Source: Prevotellaceae bacterium (lineage in GTDB: Bacteria > Bacteroidota > Bacteroidia > Bacteroidales > UBA932). From it: DNA of 11,104 bases. The notes under the pieces are model-generated. The model was not told the origin of the DNA. It saw only the letters and a list, made by a program, of their open reading frames with translations, and made no database searches. The stretch spans positions 1-11,104 of the forward strand of contig JAITQQ010000082.1 of the NCBI GenBank assembly GCA_031288855.1. Reading direction: 5' to 3'. The position numbers and the translations under genes were made by a program. Positions 1 through 6,013 of the stretch are shown here, one piece after another; within the stretch, counting starts at the first letter, position 1, and each line of letters begins with the position of its first letter.

Positions 1-14
1 ATTATTATTTGTCT

Positions 15-38
15 ACCGAACATCTATGTTCTGTTTTT
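15..38 (+). terminator. weak hairpin plus T-run, possible terminator of an upstream gene
   Basis: GAACAT (18-23) and ATGTTC (26-31) are perfect inverted repeats, and TTTTT follows at 34-38. This is the layout of a factor-independent terminator reading rightwards, probably for a gene outside the window. The stem is short and AT-rich and the perfect pairing leaves only a two-base loop, so it may be chance in AT-rich DNA. On the minus strand no T-run follows the hairpin. Confidence 0.25.
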
Positions 39-40
39 AT

Positions 41-228
41 TAACCATTAATCACTAACAATTAATCATTAATTTCATATATACAATAAAACTCCACATCG
101 CAAAAAAACATTGCAACACACACAAAGTGATTAAGCGATTAGGTGACTAAGCGATTAAGAAACTCATAACTCATCATTCATAACCCATAACTAATTCTTA
201 ACGCTGTAGTTCTTAACTCTTAATTCAA
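41..228. repeat. AT-rich intergenic stretch of short degenerate repeats
   Basis: This part of the 545-base gene-free region is low in complexity. Near 42-72 ATTAATCA-like words recur. TAAGCGATTA occurs at 132-141 and again at 148-157, 16 bases apart, with related GTGATTAAG and GTGACTAAG words between and around. From 160 to 228 CATAACTCAT / CATAACCCATAAC / TTCTTAAC variants follow. No protein gene, tRNA or rRNA is visible. The copies are too short and irregular for a CRISPR array. Such drifting AT-rich microsatellite-like spacers are common between genes in Bacteroidota. The 3' end of the minus-strand RNA may extend into this stretch. Confidence 0.5.
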
Positions 229-463
229 TAAGTGTAGCGCGAGCCTGTAGATAATTTATTCTAACGGAGGTCTACAGAAACCAGATGTTAAATAAATTAG
301 GCCCACACCTGTTCTTTTTAACAATAAATAAACCGGATTTAAAAAGGAAAGCGTGGGCGCCAACTTTTTTCTTCTAACATCTCATTGGAAATTCTGTAGT
401 TTCCGTCAAGAGTACTAAAAGCGAGCGCCAACAAGTAAGTAATAAAAAGAACTTCAAACTTTA
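205..463 (-). ncRNA. structured small RNA, 6S-like candidate
   Basis: No ORF is seen here, but four pairs of complementary 8-mers are nested in correct order: 392-399 with 272-279, 375-382 with 283-290, 351-358 with 301-308, and 339-346 with 314-321, closed by a 17-base loop. An outer closing helix is possible between 425-432 (minus GUUGGCGC) and 234-240 (minus GCGCUAC), with one bulged base. The third helix has a pair that is G-U on the minus strand but A-C on the plus strand, which favours minus-strand transcription. This agrees with the promoter at 469-499. A rod of about 200 nt with terminal and closing stems around an open central region is the general architecture of 6S RNA, which binds RNA polymerase as an open-promoter mimic. 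That identity is inference from shape only. Conserved RNase P, tmRNA and SRP signatures are not seen. The 3' end is uncertain because no clear terminator follows. The 5' end is set by the promoter. Confidence 0.55.
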
Positions 464-468
464 TGCTG

Positions 469-499
469 CAAATATAAGCACAATTTTTAGAAATCCAAA
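469..499 (-). promoter_or_regulatory. Bacteroidota-type promoter of the small RNA
   Basis: Reading leftwards on the minus strand, TTTG (499-496) is followed after exactly 19 bases by TATATTTG (476-469). This matches the Bacteroidota sigma-ABfr consensus TTTG-N19-21-TAnnTTTG. A transcript would start at about 462-464, just before the structured RNA. The region has no minus-strand protein gene to account for such a promoter. Confidence 0.7.
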
Positions 500-544
500 T
501 ATAAAAGTGTTAAAATACGTTATTAAAGCGATTTTTATAGGCCG

Positions 545-575
545 TTGTGGTGTAGAAAAAAAATACCTACCTTTG
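545..575 (+). promoter_or_regulatory. Bacteroidota-type promoter of mfd
   Basis: TTG (545-547) and TACCTTTG (568-575) are separated by 20 bases, matching the phylum consensus with a full TAnnTTTG -7 box. The expected transcription start is at about 580-583, practically on the TTG start codon of mfd at 583. The mRNA would then be leaderless or nearly so, unless another upstream promoter also serves the gene. It is divergent from the small-RNA promoter, with 45 bases between the two -33 elements. Confidence 0.65.
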
Positions 576-582
576 CGCTGCT

Positions 583-3500
583 TTGGAACTACAGACGTTG
601 TTAAACACTTTTGCCGCGCAGGATGCCTGCCGTCAAATGCTTTCGGAAATCTCTCCGGAAGACGGGAGAGTTACGCTCATTCGCGGCCTTGTGGGCTCAT
701 CGCGGCAACTGGCCATCGCTGCCGCCGCTTCGCTGAATCGTATTCACTTGGTTGTGCTCAATAACCGCGACGACGCAGCCTATTGCTACGGCGACCTGAA
801 CACGCTGTGCTCCGCCGAAAAGGTGTATTTCTTTCCTTCGTCATACAAACGGAACATGCAACAGGGGCAACTCGACCCATCGAACATCGTGCAGCGCACG
901 GCCGCACTGAACGCCATGCTCGACAACCGCCTGCCGCTGTTCATCGTCACTTACCCCGAAGCACTGGCCGAAAAAATAGCCACGCGCGAGGTGGTGGAAA
1001 ATAGCGCCATCCGCCTGCACCGCGGCGAAAAAATATCGCTGGGCTTTTTGCGCGACACCCTGCTGGAATACGGTTTCGAACGCACCGACTTCGTGGCGGA
1101 GCCCGGTCAATTTGCGCTGCGCGGCAGCATTATCGACGTGTTTTCGTTTTCGGACAACCGGCCGGTGCGCGTCGATTTTTTCGGCGATGAGGTGGAAAGT
1201 ATCCGCACGTTCGACGTGAACACACAACTGTCGGAAAGCGTTATGGACAGTTTTGAAATCATTGCCAACCTGCAGGAAAGGTCGCAAGTTGATTTGAACA
1301 GTTCGCTGTTCGAGTTTGCCGGAAGCCGCCTCATGCTGTGGATAGACAGCCCCGCCTTCCTGCTCGACACCCTAAAATTATTGAATGAACACGACGATGC
1401 GGCCGGCCGTTTGATTACGCCTGAGGAAACGCTGACCGCAATACAAACGCACCACACCGTGTGTTTCAACCCCCCGTGCGTGCGCAGCGCGCTACGCCCC
1501 GACAGCACACTGCAGCCCAACAGCACCGTCACGTTCAACACGCTGCCGCAGCCGTCGTTCAACAAAAATTTCGACCTGCTGGCCGCCGATATTTCGAGCC
1601 ACACGGAACAAGGTTACGCCACTTGCATCCTTACCGAAAACCCGGCGCAGATAGAGCGGTTGCGGGCTATTTTCGCTTCCATTGGGAAAGACAGCATCCG
1701 CTTCGATTTCCTGCCGCTCACCCTGCACGAAGGGTTTATCGACCACAACCTCCGTCTCTGCTGCTACACCGACCACCAACTGTTTGAGCGCTATCACCGC
1801 GTAACGCTGCAACGGAAAGTGGAAAAGAGCGAACGGCTCACGTTGCAGGAACTGAGTAGCCTGCAAGTGGGCGATTATGTGGTGCACATCGACCATGGCA
1901 TCGGAATGTTCGGCGGATTGGTGAAAACAAACGTGAACGGCAAGGTGCAGGAAGCGATAAAATTGGTGTATCGCGATAACGACGTGCTGTTCGTGAACAT
2001 TCACGGCCTGCACCGTATTTCAAAATATAAAGGAAAAGACGGCGAGCCGCCGCGCATTTACAAACTGGGCACCGGCGCGTGGCAAAAGCTGAAGCAAACC
2101 ACCAAGTCAAAGGTGAAAGACATTGCGCGGGAACTGACCGCGCTGTACGCCAAACGGAAAGAGACGGAAGGTTTTGCTTTCTCTCACGACTCGTATTTGC
2201 AAAATGAGTTGGAGGCCTCGTTTATTTACGAGGACACGCCCGACCAGACTAAGGCAACGCAAGCTGTGAAGGCCGACATGGAATCGTCGCACCCGATGGA
2301 CAGGCTAGTGTGCGGCGATGTGGGTTTCGGCAAAACCGAAGTGGCCATTCGCGCGGCGTTCAAGGCTGTGGTTGACGGCAAACAAGTGGCCGTGCTGGTG
2401 CCGACTACCATTCTGGCTTTGCAGCACTACAAAACGTTTACCGAGCGGTTGAATAATTTCCCGGTGCGCGTGGATTTCGTGAGCCGCCTGAAGCCGGCAA
2501 AGAAAATAAAAGACACGCTGAGAGAAACCGTCGAAGGAAAAATCGACCTGCTGATCGGCACACACCGCTTGCTGAACAAAGATGTAAAGTTTAAAGATTT
2601 GGGATTGCTCATTGTGGATGAGGAACAGAAATTCGGCGTGAGCGCGAAAGAAAAACTGCGCGCCATAAAATTGAATGTGGACACCCTCACGATGAGCGCC
2701 ACGCCCATTCCGCGCACGCTACAGTTTTCGCTGATGGGCGCTCGCGACCTCTCTATTATCAATACGCCGCCGCCCAACCGCCATCCCATTGTCACGGAAG
2801 TGCACACGTTTCAGGAAGAAATAATCCGCAATGCCATTACTTACGAAACGGAACGCGGCGGACAAGTCTTCTTCCTGCACAACCGCGTGCAGGACATCCG
2901 CGAAATCGAAGACATCATCCGCCGGATATGCCCCGGCGTGAAAACATGCGTGGGACACGGCCAAATGCCGCCCGAAGCGCTGGAAAAAGTAATTCTCGAC
3001 TTCATGCACGGCGATTACGACGTGTTGGTTTCAACCACGATTATTGAAAACGGCATTGATATTCCGAATGCCAACACCATTATCATCAATCAGGCGCAAA
3101 ACTTCGGCTTGAGTGATTTGCACCAATTGCGCGGTCGCGTGGGGCGCTCGAACCGCAAGGCGTTTTGCTACCTGTTGGCGCCGCCGTTTATCTCAATAAC
3201 CGAAGAAGCCCGCCGCCGCTTAAAAGCCATCGAAACGTTTTCGGAGTTGGGCAGCGGGTTTAACATCGCCATGCAGGATTTGGATATTCGTGGCGCAGGA
3301 AACATTCTGGGAAGCGAACAAAGCGGATTTATTTCGGATATCGGATTTGAAACCTATCAACGCATACTAAACGAAGCCCTGATGGAACTGCGCAACGAAA
3401 TAGGTAGAGACGCGGCACGCCACGTTTCTACAACCTCGCCCGAACAGGAAGACGCGGCACGCCAGGAAGATGCGGCATGTCGCGTCTCTACCGCCTCGCC

Positions 3501-3972
3501 CGAACCCGACGAGACGTTCCTCGCAGACTGCGCCATCGACACCGACATGGAAATTCTCATTCCCGACGATTATGTGAACAACGTGGCGGAAAAAATGCGC
3601 TTGTATAAGGAACTGGACAATCTGAGCGACGAAGCGGCTTTGCAACATTTTATAGAAGGCCTTACCGACCGTTTCGGCACGCTGCCGCCACAGGTAAATG
3701 AATTGTGTAATATCGTGCGGCTGCGGTGGCTCGCTATTGCGTTGGGCTTTGAAAAAGTAGTGCTGAAAAATAAATTGATGATTGCCTACTTTGTGAGCAA
3801 CCAGCTTTCGCTCTACTACCGCTCGACGGCCTTCACTACGGTGCTCGACTACATTCAGGCCAATCCCCGCCGGTTTAAAGTAAAAGAGCAGAACGACAAA
3901 TTAATTCTTTCTGTAGACAACGTCACCACGGTGGAGCAAGCCATTGAATTACTAAAAAAGATGAAATCATAA
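583..3972 (+). CDS. mfd: transcription-repair coupling factor Mfd
   Basis: Mfd is the ATP-dependent DNA translocase that pushes or removes stalled RNA polymerase from lesions and recruits UvrA. The 1129 residues show the full family order. The N-terminal UvrB-like module begins with GLVGSS (about 36) and continues through RGSIIDVFSF (from 180). The CarD-like RNA polymerase interaction domain (about 419-490) contains LQVGDYVVHIDHGIGMF. The RecG-like motor has Walker A GDVGFGKT (578-585), DEEQ box (679-682), MSATPIPRTL (704-713) and QLRGRVGR (848-855). The C-terminal D7 domain starts at about 978. The only initiation codon between the in-frame TAG at 553-555 and the conserved N-terminus is TTG at 583; the first in-frame ATG (637) would remove 18 residues. 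Residues about 942-977 are an extra Asp/Ala/Ser/Pro-rich segment encoded by a palindromic repeat, listed separately. coaX begins 21 bases downstream with no terminator between. Length is otherwise normal for the family. Confidence 0.97.
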   Translation: MELQTLLNTFAAQDACRQMLSEISPEDGRVTLIRGLVGSSRQLAIAAAASLNRIHLVVLNNRDDAAYCYGDLNTLCSAEKVYFFPSSYKRNMQQGQLDPSNIVQRTAALNAMLDNRLPLFIVTYPEALAEKIATREVVENSAIRLHRGEKISLGFLRDTLLEYGFERTDFVAEPGQFALRGSIIDVFSFSDNRPVRVDFFGDEVESIRTFDVNTQLSESVMDSFEIIANLQERSQVDLNSSLFEFAGSRLMLWIDSPAFLLDTLKLLNEHDDAAGRLITPEETLTAIQTHHTVCFNPPCVRSALRPDSTLQPNSTVTFNTLPQPSFNKNFDLLAADISSHTEQGYATCILTENPAQIERLRAIFASIGKDSIRFDFLPLTLHEGFIDHNLRLCCYTDHQLFERYHRVTLQRKVEKSERLTLQELSSLQVGDYVVHIDHGIGMFGGLVKTNVNGKVQEAIKLVYRDNDVLFVNIHGLHRISKYKGKDGEPPRIYKLGTGAWQKLKQTTKSKVKDIARELTALYAKRKETEGFAFSHDSYLQNELEASFIYEDTPDQTKATQAVKADMESSHPMDRLVCGDVGFGKTEVAIRAAFKAVVDGKQVAVLVPTTILALQHYKTFTERLNNFPVRVDFVSRLKPAKKIKDTLRETVEGKIDLLIGTHRLLNKDVKFKDLGLLIVDEEQKFGVSAKEKLRAIKLNVDTLTMSATPIPRTLQFSLMGARDLSIINTPPPNRHPIVTEVHTFQEEIIRNAITYETERGGQVFFLHNRVQDIREIEDIIRRICPGVKTCVGHGQMPPEALEKVILDFMHGDYDVLVSTTIIENGIDIPNANTIIINQAQNFGLSDLHQLRGRVGRSNRKAFCYLLAPPFISITEEARRRLKAIETFSELGSGFNIAMQDLDIRGAGNILGSEQSGFISDIGFETYQRILNEALMELRNEIGRDAARHVSTTSPEQEDAARQEDAACRVSTASPEPDETFLADCAIDTDMEILIPDDYVNNVAEKMRLYKELDNLSDEAALQHFIEGLTDRFGTLPPQVNELCNIVRLRWLAIALGFEKVVLKNKLMIAYFVSNQLSLYYRSTAFTTVLDYIQANPRRFKVKEQNDKLILSVDNVTTVEQAIELLKKMKS
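3404..3491. repeat. palindromic repeat inserted in frame inside mfd
   Basis: The ends GTAGAGACGCG (3404-3414) and CGCGTCTCTAC (3481-3491) are a perfect 11-bp inverted repeat. Within it lies a complete 28-bp palindrome (3404-3431, 13-base arms around AC, with one mismatch and one G-T). GACGCGGCACGCC recurs exactly at 3409-3421 and 3451-3463. TCTACAACCTCGCCCGAAC (3427-3445) returns as a near copy at 3487-3505. The DNA is translated in frame as R-DAARHVSTTSPEQE-DAARQE-DAACRVSTASPE, a segment I do not expect in other Mfd proteins, between the motor and D7. GTAGAGACG...CGTCTCTAC palindromes are, from memory, a dispersed repeat type in some Bacteroidota and cyanobacteria. The arrangement resembles the coding palindromic elements of Rickettsia. 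Partial duplication seems to have followed the insertion. Confidence 0.75.
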
Positions 3973-3979
3973 AATTTCG

Positions 3980-3987
3980 TACTTTTG
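3980..3987 (+). promoter_or_regulatory. -7 box before coaX
   Basis: TACTTTTG matches TAnnTTTG exactly and lies in the 21-base gap between mfd and coaX, with its end six bases before the coaX ATG. This is nearly the same geometry as at mfd. No TTG lies 19-21 bases upstream, so the -33 part is missing or very weak. A transcript would begin at about 3992-3994, essentially leaderless. It may also be a chance match in a T-rich gap. Confidence 0.4.
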
Positions 3988-3993
3988 CATTTT

Positions 3994-4716
3994 ATGCGCC
4001 TTATTATTGATATAGGAAATACGAACGCCAAACTTGCGGTGGTGCACAAAGGCCGCTTCCTGACGGTGGAACGCCACAAGAACGTAACGGAAGAGGCGCT
4101 GGCTTCTTTGTTGGCGCAATATCCCGTGACAACGGCCATTTGCTCGTCGGTGCGCGCCGGAGGCGAGGCCCCCTGCGCCGAATGGCTGCGCGGCAACGTA
4201 AAAAAAATGATTTGTTTCACGCCTAAAACCGCCATCCCTGTGAGGAACTTGTATGGCACGCCCGAAACGTTGGGGTGTGACCGTTTGGCGGCGGCGGTGG
4301 GCGCTTATGCCCTTTTTCCCGCTACGAACTGCATGATTATTGATTGCGGAACGGCCATCACTATAGATTTTGTGGGGCAGGGCGGAGAATTTTTGGGCGG
4401 GAACATATCGCCGGGGCTGCAAACCCGCTTCAACGCCCTGCATACGGCCACCGGCAACCTGCCGCTCGGACAGGTTACCGATACGCCGCAATCCATAGGA
4501 ACAAGCACGGACACAGCTATTGAGGCCGGCGTGCTGCAAGGGGCGCTGTATGAAATAGAGGGGTATATAGAACAAAATACCGCTTCCAACATAATTTTTA
4601 CGGGCGGAGATGCGCTTTTTTTTGCAAAACACATAAAAAATCCGATATTTGTAGTTTTTAACCTCGTTCTTGTAGGACTTAATAAAGTCATTGATTATAA
4701 TGCATATTATCTCTAA
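3994..4716 (+). CDS. coaX: type III pantothenate kinase CoaX
   Basis: CoaX phosphorylates pantothenate with ATP, the first step of CoA synthesis, in the cytoplasm. Type III enzymes belong to the ASKHA (acetate and sugar kinase/Hsp70/actin) superfamily and typically need a monovalent cation. The 240-residue protein has the family phosphate-binding motif DIGNTNAK (6-13), PETLGCDR (90-97) with the catalytic-type Asp96, DCGTAITIDF (117-126) and GGNISPGL further on. The ATG at 3994 gives the standard MRLIIDIGNTN N-terminus; a TTG three codons upstream (3985) is inside the -7 box and unlikely. Length is close to normal for the family. The 3' end overlaps the next gene by 17 bases, so the two are probably co-transcribed and translationally coupled. 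No second pantothenate kinase is in the window. Confidence 0.95.
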   Translation: MRLIIDIGNTNAKLAVVHKGRFLTVERHKNVTEEALASLLAQYPVTTAICSSVRAGGEAPCAEWLRGNVKKMICFTPKTAIPVRNLYGTPETLGCDRLAAAVGAYALFPATNCMIIDCGTAITIDFVGQGGEFLGGNISPGLQTRFNALHTATGNLPLGQVTDTPQSIGTSTDTAIEAGVLQGALYEIEGYIEQNTASNIIFTGGDALFFAKHIKNPIFVVFNLVLVGLNKVIDYNAYYL

Positions 4717-6007
4717 AGCTTTTCATAGCCTGATAGCTACAGGCATTGTGTGTTGCTCCGTAACCGCCGCTTTTGCGCAAAGCGATGACGCAACAAGTAC
4801 ATCTACCCCTTACTCCATTTATGGTTTGGGCGATTTGGCAAGGCCCGGTATTGCCTACAATTTGGGTATGGGCGGCATCGGAACGGGCATAAGAACATCC
4901 CGGATAATTAATTTTGTCAACCCTGCAGCCCTGACTGCGCAGGACAGTTTGGCGTTCATGTTCGACTTCGGGCTTGAAAGCCAAAACCACTATGCTTCCT
5001 ATTATTCTAACGACAAAAAACAGTCTTCCGCCTCGAATAGCTCGAACATTCACCATCTTGTAATGAGCTTTCCGGTATATAACCGCGTTATCGTGGGGTT
5101 TGGCCTGTTGCCCTACAGCAGCATAGGCTACGACATGCAAAGGAAAGACACTACCAAAGCTCTGATGGCAGAAGCGGGGCATACCTACTACCGGTATACG
5201 GGAGAAGGCGGCATTACACAAGGCGTATTGGCAATCGGTGTGCCGATAGGCAAACGCCTGTCGCTGGGCGGGCAACTGCACTATTATTTCGGCTCGATTG
5301 ACCGGTACAACATTATCGATTTCGAATCGGGGTCGGGCTACTCCGACCTGACCACCGTACACCAACTCAAAGTAGGGAACTTCGGGTTTTCTTTGGGCGC
5401 GCAGTATGAATATCCGCTGAAAAACGACCTCAAACTGACGGTGGGCGCTACTTATCAATTTGCTTCCAAAATCGGGGCAAGAAAAATTGAGTTTTCTTAT
5501 ACCACAACCGGCTCGGTGGCCGATACGGTGGCATGGGACACCCGCACCGATAACCTCATGGCGCTGCCGGCAACCGTTGGCGTAGGCTTCTCTTTACAAA
5601 AATTCGACAGATGGATGGTCGGCCTCGATTATGTGTACCAGCATTGGCGGCAGCCGGGATTTGAAAACAAATCAACGCTGCAACCCTTTACAGTAGTGCC
5701 GAGCCATTTGGTAAGAACAGGCTTTGAGTGGGTGCCGTCGCGCACGGATTTCCGCCACTATTTTAACCGGTGCAGTTACAGGATAGGCCTCAGTTATGAG
5801 AACACATACATGCAGTTTTCCGGCCACAACATCAAAAGCGTCAGCGCCACCATTGGCTTCGGCCTTCCCATCAACAGGTGGAATAACAGTGTGAATTTTT
5901 CGGCCGAAGTGGGCAAGCGGGGAACGCTGATTCGCGAAACCTACGTGAAATTTTCTTTGAGCTTTAGTGTATATGATATTTGGTTTATTAAACCTAAAAT
6001 AGAATAG
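4700..6007 (+). CDS. outer membrane beta-barrel protein, FadL/OMPP1-like
   Basis: The protein (435 residues) starts with a clear type I signal peptide: a basic/hydrophobic start, SLIATGIVCCSVTAAFA, and probable cleavage before the Gln after AFA. The mature part begins with TPYSIYGLGDL and has GMGGIGTG and NPAALTAQDSL, which are typical of the Bacteroidota family found in this position next to coaX. Alternating hydrophobic and aromatic strands with glycine-rich turns run to the C-terminal WFIKPKIE, as in a barrel. The family is described as FadL/OMPP1-like transporter proteins, but the substrate is not known and I do not assign one. ATG 4700 is preferred over TTG 4691 because it gives the cleaner signal peptide. 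It overlaps coaX by 17 bases, and the TPR gene follows after 6 bases. The protein would act in the outer membrane. Confidence 0.8.
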   Translation: MHIISKAFHSLIATGIVCCSVTAAFAQSDDATSTSTPYSIYGLGDLARPGIAYNLGMGGIGTGIRTSRIINFVNPAALTAQDSLAFMFDFGLESQNHYASYYSNDKKQSSASNSSNIHHLVMSFPVYNRVIVGFGLLPYSSIGYDMQRKDTTKALMAEAGHTYYRYTGEGGITQGVLAIGVPIGKRLSLGGQLHYYFGSIDRYNIIDFESGSGYSDLTTVHQLKVGNFGFSLGAQYEYPLKNDLKLTVGATYQFASKIGARKIEFSYTTTGSVADTVAWDTRTDNLMALPATVGVGFSLQKFDRWMVGLDYVYQHWRQPGFENKSTLQPFTVVPSHLVRTGFEWVPSRTDFRHYFNRCSYRIGLSYENTYMQFSGHNIKSVSATIGFGLPINRWNNSVNFSAEVGKRGTLIRETYVKFSLSFSVYDIWFIKPKIE

Positions 6008-6013
6008 TGTATT

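Noticed and set aside
127..228. Possible CRISPR-like array of short repeats.
   Set aside because: The repeat words are about 8-10 bases, degenerate and irregularly spaced, with no unique spacers and no cas genes.
301..370. Plus-strand terminator reading: GCCCACAC / GCGTGGGC followed by CAAC and six T.
   Set aside because: The stem has an A-C mismatch on the plus strand, the loop is 42 bases, the T-run is separated from the stem, and no plus-strand gene ends here; the minus-strand RNA fold explains it better.
205..463. RNase P RNA, tmRNA or SRP RNA as identity of the structured region.
   Set aside because: The hallmark conserved words of RNase P RNA, a tRNA-like end with tag reading frame, and the SRP Alu/GNAR-type hairpin were not found on either strand.
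507..764. Plus-strand ORF of 85 codons with a GTG start overlapping the mfd start in another frame.
   Set aside because: Most of it lies over conserved mfd codons, its peptide has no recognisable character, and it begins upstream of the mfd -7 box.
3403..3520. Frameshift or assembly error in mfd because of the odd Asp/Ala/Ser/Pro-rich segment.
   Set aside because: The protein before and after the segment is conserved Mfd in the same frame; a palindromic insertion explains it without an error.
4691..4699. TTG at 4691 as start of the outer membrane protein.
   Set aside because: ATG at 4700 gives a cleaner signal peptide and a stronger initiation codon; the extra three residues add nothing conserved.
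4688..5458. Long minus-strand ORF of 256 codons opposite the outer membrane protein gene.
   Set aside because: It is a shadow of the real plus-strand gene; the peptide is rich in His/Arg/Val without domain character and overlaps two recognised genes.
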